This document shows, piece by piece, positions 42,344 through 46,727 of a stretch of 46,727 bases of DNA (its first letter is position 1; the number at the start of each line of letters is the position of its first letter). Source of the stretch: an uncultured Oscillospiraceae bacterium. Its GTDB lineage: Bacteria > Bacillota > Clostridia > Oscillospirales > Oscillospiraceae. Position numbers and translations under genes: made by a program. The notes below the pieces were generated by a model, which worked only from the letters and a program-made list of their open reading frames with translations, did not search any database and was not told the origin of the DNA. Location of the stretch: positions 1-46,727 of the forward strand of contig CALXGG010000002.1 in the NCBI GenBank assembly GCA_944387785.1, given 5' to 3'.

Positions 42344-43243
42344 TCAGGGGGCCGCGTCCTTGCCGTGCGGACAGCTTTCCGGCTCCCGCTTATTGGGCGG
42401 CATTTCCTTCAGCAGGGGATTGGTGCGCTTGGTGTAGCTGCTGAGGAACCAGAATCTGGGGTTGACCAGCATCTCCCTGGCAAAGAGGAAGAAGAATACG
42501 AAGGACTCTTTGTAGAAGGGGCGGTAGAGGGTGACAGAGCCGTCGTCCATGTCCGCCATTTCCTGGGTGACCCAGCCGATATCCTTAAAAACGGACAGGA
42601 TATGGGCGATCTTTTCCTCGGGGATGCCGGTTTCCTGGGCGGCCATTTTTTGGGAGAAGAGGAACAGCGGGCGGGTACAGATAAAGAGCAGGATCTTCAG
42701 AGCGTCCTTGTCGCTGAGAAGGCGGAAAAGGGAAGCGTATTCCTCCACACTGGCCATGACGGAGTTGAACCCCTCCTCCGGCTCCGGCATAAAGGCGATA
42801 TAGCGGGCGTTCAGGGAGGCGAGGGCATAAGCGATCCCCTCGTTGCTGCTGATCCGGCAGCGGGTCCCGTTGATTTCGCGCTCCGGGCCGGAGCCGAACT
42901 CGGTATCCTGCGTGCAGGGAATACCGGACAACCCTTTGAAAATTGCCCAGAAATAGTGAGAGGCCAGGTCAAACTTGCAGCTGTCCGATGCCTTTGTCAT
43001 GGAAGAGTAAAGGATATCCTCCAGCTTGCAGGAGTTTTCGATGGTGCGGCCGAACAGCTCGTCCATGGTGACCCCAAACAGCTCTGCCACAGAGAGCAGC
43101 ACCTCGATGTCCGGAGTTCCGCCGCGTTCCCATTTGGAGACTGCCTGCATCGATACGCCCACCAGTTTACCTAATTCAGCCTGGGTGAGATTTCGGCTCA
43201 TGCGCAGTTCTCTGATTTTATTTCCGATCAAATTGTGTTGCAT
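42344..43243 (-). CDS. XRE-family transcriptional regulator
   Basis: A 299-residue protein. Residues 5-60 are a classic XRE helix-turn-helix (GNKIRELRMSRNLTQAELG, then VSMQAVSKWERGGTPDI). The C-terminal 230 residues are unassigned; the central part (LLSDKDALKILLFICTRPLFL, then GIPEEKIAHILSVFKDIGWV) resembles a second winged-helix of the ArsR type, an impression only. ATG 43243 (minus strand) has AAGGAGG eight bases upstream. The next gene downstream, azlC, has its own promoter starting 35 bases beyond the stop. Confidence 0.87.
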   Translation of the reverse strand: MQHNLIGNKIRELRMSRNLTQAELGKLVGVSMQAVSKWERGGTPDIEVLLSVAELFGVTMDELFGRTIENSCKLEDILYSSMTKASDSCKFDLASHYFWAIFKGLSGIPCTQDTEFGSGPEREINGTRCRISSNEGIAYALASLNARYIAFMPEPEEGFNSVMASVEEYASLFRLLSDKDALKILLFICTRPLFLFSQKMAAQETGIPEEKIAHILSVFKDIGWVTQEMADMDDGSVTLYRPFYKESFVFFFLFAREMLVNPRFWFLSSYTKRTNPLLKEMPPNKREPESCPHGKDAAP

Positions 43244-43656
43244 AGAAAGGCCTCCTTTGTGCTGCGAAATAGTACCTGCCAGATGGAGCAGTGTACCGTT
43301 GGTAGGGAACGATCACGGAAAACTACGGGTAAAAAATGGAATAATTCACCTTATTATAATATGGTTGCCGACGCGGAAACCTAAACTGTAAGTTGAATCC
43401 GCAAAAAATCGGTTACCTGAGATACTACCGTGGGTTTTGCCTGGTCGTATTGCGGTTGAATGCGGTGAATATTAAAATACCGTTATAGACAGGTGAGAGA
43501 TAAGAGGCTGTCAAACTGCATAAATAAGCCTGTATACAACCGCTGAAATCCGTTATTATGCGCATAAATGCAGTAAAATATAAAAAACGGAACTGTTGTT
43601 TTGGCAAAGGCAGCGAATATGGTGCATAAAGATAAAATTAAGGAGTGAGAGGGCCG
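43244..43656. other. A/T-rich intergenic region with repeated GCATAAA and a 12-bp palindrome
   Basis: No gene is seen over 413 bases. GCATAAA occurs at 43518, 43562 and 43624. The second copy is half of the perfect palindrome TTATGCGCATAA (43556-43567). On the minus strand a TATAAT at 43358-43353 may be the -10 of the XRE gene, though no good -35 accompanies it. Composition is clearly more A/T-rich than the rest of the window. Confidence 0.55.
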
Positions 43657-44544
43657 ATGAAAAGATTTATTGTTAGGCGGATCATCAGCGGCATATTGAC
43701 CGTATTGGTCGTATTTACGCTGAACTTCGCGCTGGTGAAAAGCGCTCCGGGTGATCCGATCACAAGCCTTATGGGGAAGGAAACGGATGACCCGGTCCTT
43801 CGGGAAGCGCTGATGGAGAAATGGGGGCTGGACCAGCCCGTTCCCGTGCAGTACTTCAATTACCTGAAAAATGCCCTGACGGGGGATCTGGGGACGTCGA
43901 TCATCTACAACCGTCCGGTCAACGACATGATCGGCGAGCGGATGATGGCCACCATCCTGTTGGGCCTGACCTCCCTGATCATTGCGTTTGTGCTGGGGAC
44001 GCTGCTGGGGATATTCTGCGCCAGGCACGATGGCTCCATACTGGACAACACGCTCTCGACGATCTCGTACGCGACGGACGCCATGCCGTCATTCTGGCTG
44101 GGTTTGATGCTGATCATCCTTTTTGCCACCAAGCTGGATCTGTTCCCGTCCCAGGGCATGTACAATGTGCGCGCGGGGTACACGGGGTTCCGGTATGTCC
44201 TGGATGTGCTGGACCACCTGGCGCTGCCATGCATCACGCTGGTGCTGGTCACCATGTCCGGTTATTTCCGGATCACCAAGTCCTCCATCCTCCAGGTCAC
44301 CAATGAGGATTTCATCACCACCATGCGGGCCACCGGCATGAGCGAGCGGAAGATCTTCAATAAGTATATTTTCCGCAACGCCATCCTGCCCACCGTCACC
44401 ATGCTGGGCATTTCCATTGCCTTCCTGGTCACTGGCGTTTCCCTCATTGAGATCGTGTTCTCCTGGCCGGGCATCGGCAGCATGACCCTGACGGCCATCA
44501 ACCAGCGGGACTATGCACGGCCTGTCTCAGGATGTCCTCTGTGA
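43657..44544 (+). pseudogene. Peptide ABC permease DppB-like, 3'-truncated
   Basis: The first 285 or so residues are a good OppB/DppB permease: MKRFIVRRIISGILTVLVVF, the WGLDQPVPVQYFNYL segment, and the EAA loop FITTMRATGMSERKIFNKYIFRN. The frame follows the family to TLTAINQRDY and then reads ARPVSGCPL and stops. The normal final helix and its DPR-type ending are missing (about 30-40 residues). Just there a peptidase gene begins in another frame. AAGGAG is 11 bases before ATG 43657. No binding protein, DppC or ATPases follow, so this is a broken operon or an assembly join. Confidence 0.85.
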
Positions 44545-45316
44545 GCCTCAGCTGATGCGCTTTACCTCCTTTGACGGCCTGGAGGTCCCCTTCTGGCTGT
44601 ATGTGCCCCACGGCGCCGAGAGGAAGGATCTGCCTGTGGTGGTGGAGATCCACGGCGGCCCCGAGGGGCAGGAACTGGCCACCTTCAACCCCTTTATCCA
44701 GTACCTGGTCAGCGAGGGGATCGCCGTGGCGGCCCCCAACGTCCGGGGCAGCACCGGCTACGGCAAGACCTACACCCACCTGGACGATGTGGAGAAGCGG
44801 CTGGACAGCGTGAAGGACATCGGCAGCCTGGTGGCGTATCTGGTGGACAGCGGCATTGCGGACAAGGACCGCATGGCGGTGACCGGCATGAGCTACGGCG
44901 GCTTTATGACCCTCTCCTGCGCCGCCCGCCTGCCGGATCTCTGGTGCTGCGCCATTGATACCGTGGGGATGTACAACCTGGAAACCTTCCTGGAGAACAC
45001 GGCGGAGTACCGCCGGGCCCACCGGGAGACGGAGTACGGCTCCCTGGCCCATCACCGCCAGATCCTGCGGGAGGTGTCTCCCATCGCCAAGGTACACGAT
45101 ATCCAGGCGCCGCTGATGGTGGTCCAGGGCCGCAACGACCCCCGGGTCCCTGTGGAGGAGGCCGAGCAGGTGGTGGGCACCCTGCGGGAAAGCGGAAAAG
45201 CGGTGGAGTACCTGTGCTATGATGATGAGGGCCATGGGATCACCAAGCTGAAGAACCAGCTGGACTGCTATCCCAAGATGGCGGCCTTCCTGAAGAAGTA
45301 CATGAAGATCGGCTAA
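44513..45316 (+). pseudogene. S9 prolyl-oligopeptidase-family catalytic domain, 5'-truncated
   Basis: A 267-residue C-terminal part of an S9 acylaminoacyl-peptidase-like protein. The join into FTSFDGLEVPFWLYVP is where full-length enzymes leave the beta-propeller; HGGPEG is the oxyanion region, GMSYGGFM holds the nucleophile Ser, VQGRNDPRVP the Asp and DDEGHGI the His, so the triad is complete. The N-terminal propeller (about 350 residues) is missing. The ATG at 44513 is within the permease remnant and has no good ribosome binding site, so expression is doubtful. Confidence 0.85.
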
Positions 45317-45320
45317 GAGG

Positions 45321-45359
45321 AAAACGCCGGGCTGTGCGGCCGCACAGCCCGGCGTTTTT
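45321..45359. terminator. Perfect 19-bp palindromic terminator
   Basis: AAAACGCCGGGCTGTGCGG (45321-45339) is followed by its exact complement (45340-45358); A-run and T-run flanks make it bidirectional. Confidence 0.9.
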
Positions 45360-45590
45360 GGGGATTCGCGGGGGAGAGGCGCGGAAAGACGCGGGGCGTG
45401 GGTGGGGGCCCGAAACAGTAAGATACCGCATAATAGCGAAATTGTCCAGGTCATACAGGGAAAACGACTGGCGGCGGGGGGATCAGCAGGGAAGCTCCGG
45501 CGGCTTTGACAGAGAAACTTCCATCCAGAAGAATAGCGGCTTGTGCAATATAACGGGGCGGCGGTGTTCCTGGGGGAGGAGGTCACGCTG

Positions 45591-45692
45591 GTGCGGATCG
45601 GGTGTATTTTGGCGGTGTTTTTCGGGCTGTTTCTCAACGCCAGGAACATGACAATGATCCATCTGCCGCCCAAGCATATCCGGACCGGCTGA
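45591..45692 (+). CDS. Possible 33-residue small membrane protein
   Basis: A short frame with GTG start at 45591 and GGGAGGAGG (45574-45582) eight bases before it. The product has a hydrophobic segment (CILAVFFGLFL) and a polar, Pro-containing tail (MIHLPPKHIRTG). The stop codon lies inside the 5' arm of a terminator hairpin, which suggests that something ending here is transcribed. The frame is open back to 45537, so it could also be the tail of a decayed gene. No homologue recognised. Confidence 0.35.
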   Translation: MRIGCILAVFFGLFLNARNMTMIHLPPKHIRTG

Positions 45693-45720
45693 GCGTGCCT
45701 CAGCCGGTCCTTTATATTTA
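45682..45720 (+). terminator. Terminator downstream of the small ORF
   Basis: GGACCGGCTGAG (45682-45693) pairs with CTCAGCCGGTCC (45699-45710), loop CGTGC, followed by TTTATATTTA. Confidence 0.8.
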
Positions 45721-45747
45721 TTGCCCATTCCGGGGGCGGAAAAGCTA

Positions 45748-45776
45748 TGGACTTATAGCGAGGTATCAGGTATAAT
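45748..45776 (+). promoter_or_regulatory. Sigma-A promoter of the HTH/csoR pair
   Basis: TGGACT (45748-45753), a 17-base spacer and TATAAT (45771-45776). Confidence 0.65.
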
Positions 45777-45809
45777 TAAGGAAAAAGCGAAGCGGATGGG
45801 GAGGGGCAG

Positions 45810-46049
45810 ATGGGCGGCTTGCAGTCACGGGATGTCGAATATATGCTGCTCCGGATCATTGACAGGCAGACGGAGCCTGTTGGCGCGAGCTTTCTGGCGG
45901 ACATCCTCCAGGGTGAGCAGGATGCGGCCACCAGCGAGGCCACCATCGGCAGATACCTGCGGAAATTTGAGAAATGGAAAAAGCGCGCCGGTACCAGAAG
46001 TGAGGGCCCGGAAGTCTTTGCCGCCGGGAGCTGCCGGCGATCAGCATAG
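45810..46049 (+). CDS. Small winged-helix HTH protein
   Basis: A 79-residue protein. Residues 1-57 resemble the N-terminal helix-turn-helix that precedes effector domains in NrpR/DUF128-like regulators (SRDVEYMLLRIIDRQTEPVGA, then SEATIGRYLRKFEKW). The effector domain is absent; the tail (GTRSEGPEVFAAG) still resembles the wing. It is either a stand-alone DNA-binding protein or the remnant of a longer regulator. GGGGAGGGG is close to ATG 45810 (three bases). It ends 15 bases before the csoR start and is likely co-transcribed. Confidence 0.6.
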   Translation: MGGLQSRDVEYMLLRIIDRQTEPVGASFLADILQGEQDAATSEATIGRYLRKFEKWKKRAGTRSEGPEVFAAGSCRRSA

Positions 46050-46064
46050 CGAGGAGGAGATAAC

Positions 46065-46376
46065 GTGAGCGACGAAAACAAGCAGATGTGCTGCTGCCAC
46101 AAGATGAAGGAGCGCCCTCCAGAGGAGTATACCCGCCTGATCCACCGGCTCAACCGGATCGAGGGCCAGATCCGGGGTATCCGGGGCATGGTGGAGCGCA
46201 GCGCCTACTGCCCGGACATCCTGACCCAGTCTGCGGCGGTGACGGCGGCCATCAACGCCTTCAACAAGGAACTGCTGGCCAGCCACATCCGCACCTGCGT
46301 GGCCCAGGATATCCGGGACGGGAACGACGCCACCATCGACGAGCTGGTGGCCACCCTCCAGAAGCTGATGAAATAG
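46065..46376 (+). CDS. csoR: CsoR/FrmR-family metal-sensing repressor (GTG start)
   Basis: A 103-residue all-helical DUF156 repressor. The ligand set Cys49-x24-His74-x3-Cys78 has exactly the spacing of the copper site in CsoR (Cys36, His61, Cys65 in M. tuberculosis), and HRLNRIEGQIRGIRGMVE is the DNA-binding helix signature. An N-terminal CCCH cluster (Cys9-His12) is additional. GTG 46065 follows GGAGGAG. No copper ATPase or chaperone lies in the window, so targets are elsewhere or to the right. Confidence 0.92.
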   Translation: MSDENKQMCCCHKMKERPPEEYTRLIHRLNRIEGQIRGIRGMVERSAYCPDILTQSAAVTAAINAFNKELLASHIRTCVAQDIRDGNDATIDELVATLQKLMK

Positions 46377-46398
46377 ACTTGCCTGGGGAAGTATAATG

Positions 46399-46446
46399 AA
46401 CGCCCCGCCGCGCCTCTCCTGTTTTGGGGAGGCGCGGCGGGGCGTT
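46399..46446 (+). terminator. Terminator-like hairpin after csoR
   Basis: An 18-bp perfect stem (46399-46416 with 46429-46446). Only a short T-rich stretch follows (GTTGTCG), so efficiency is uncertain. Confidence 0.7.
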
Positions 46447-46503
46447 GTCGTAAATGGATGGGAAAATTATAAGGAAAAGCCAGAAATTCACTGGTTTTCC
46501 GGG

Positions 46504-46532
46504 GCATATTTGGGCTTCTGATGCAAATGCTA
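46504..46532 (+). promoter_or_regulatory. Sigma-G-like promoter of the spore protein gene
   Basis: GCATA (46504-46508) and AATGCTA (46526-46532) with a 17-base spacer resemble the forespore sigma-G consensus (GCATR, CATWNTA; five of seven at -10). Confidence 0.5.
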
Positions 46533-46553
46533 TGGGTGCGGCAAGGGAAACGA

Positions 46554-46598
46554 GCTTTTGCCGCGAAGCGGAGAGGGCCCAGAGACCGCGGCAAAAGC
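46554..46598 (+). promoter_or_regulatory. 12-bp hairpin in the spore protein leader
   Basis: GCTTTTGCCGCG (46554-46565) pairs perfectly with CGCGGCAAAAGC (46587-46598), 50 bases before the start codon. Confidence 0.6.
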
Positions 46599-46647
46599 CG
46601 GGATCCGCTGGGGCTTCTCCCAACGAAAAAGGAGAAGGAGAAACCAT

Positions 46648-46727
46648 ATGTCTAAGAAGTCTAACCGCATCAATGTCCCCGAGGCCCGCGAGGCGATGGA
46701 CAAGTTCAAGATGGAAGCCGCCAACGA
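46648..46727 (+). CDS. Alpha/beta-type small acid-soluble spore protein, 3' end outside the window
   Basis: The 26 visible codons begin MSKKSNRINVPEAREAMDKF and continue KMEAAN, matching the N-terminus of alpha/beta SASP, which coats and protects spore DNA. AAAGGAGAAGGAG precedes ATG 46648. It shows that the organism is a spore former. Confidence 0.88.
   Translation, partial: MSKKSNRINVPEAREAMDKFKMEAAN

Noticed and set aside
43601..43625. Sigma-54 promoter before the broken permease gene (TTGGCAAAGGCAGCG)
   Set aside because: The GG-N10-GC spacing does not fit.
45810..46049. Frameshift in the small HTH gene
   Set aside because: The residues after the HTH still resemble a wing segment in the same frame, and alternative frames give no better continuation; a short protein is simpler.

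Overview
The window looks like chromosomal DNA of a GC-rich, endospore-forming Firmicute, most likely a gut member of the Oscillospiraceae (Flavonifractor/Lawsonibacter/Intestinimonas-like). This is inferred from strong AGGAGG-type ribosome binding sites, sigma-A promoters with 17-bp spacers, many stem-loop plus T-run terminators, an alpha/beta-type small acid-soluble spore protein at the right edge, and GC-rich third codon positions. No rRNA, tRNA, CRISPR array or insertion sequence was recognised.

Layout. 1-2.9 kb: two peptidases (PepD, cut by the window edge, and an M3 oligoendopeptidase). 3.3-4.1 kb: an unknown four-helix membrane protein. 4.1-11.9 kb: a complete peptide ABC importer (lipoprotein binding protein, two permeases, two ATPases) ending in a small tail-anchored protein; the binding protein and DppC-like permease are both oversized. 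12-20 kb: mainly single genes with their own promoters and terminators (FAD oxidoreductase behind a structured leader, cytidylate-kinase-like protein, a 112-bp tandem repeat, HTH/TPR regulator, MFS exporter, trmB, MATE exporter). 19.8-26.3 kb: a six-gene dlt-like cell-surface operon (transglutaminase-like protein, AMP ligase, carrier protein, MBOAT, SGNH-like protein with Cys in place of the nucleophile Ser, lipoprotein). 26.3-31.1 kb: a second MATE exporter and, divergently, an amino-sugar module (BadF-family kinase, GPH transporter, PIG-L deacetylase).

31.1-41.1 kb is the most interesting region: a self-contained sigma-54 regulon. It holds rpoN, an NAD-kinase-like gene and a divergent GcvPA/GcvPB pair on the minus strand, then a sigma-54 activator, an ATC-hydrolase-family protein, an Nramp-fold transporter that has lost the DPGN metal-ligand motif, and a 70-residue membrane protein on the plus strand. 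Two -24/-12 promoters drive the two arms. Each is preceded, at exactly the same distance (116 bp), by the same paired motif TGGCA-N4-TGGCA. The copy in front of the activator overlaps the activator's own sigma-A promoter, so autoregulation is likely. No gcvT, gcvH or lpd lies in the window, and several GcvP signature segments are changed, so the PLP enzyme may act on something other than glycine.

41.1-43.3 kb: AzlC/AzlD amino-acid exporter with a structured leader, and an XRE regulator. 43.6-45.3 kb: a peptide permease gene without its 3' end joined directly to a serine peptidase gene without its 5' end, either a deletion scar or an assembly join. 45.3-46.7 kb: a tiny ORF, a small HTH protein, a CsoR-family metal sensor and the start of a spore-protein gene with a sigma-G-like promoter.
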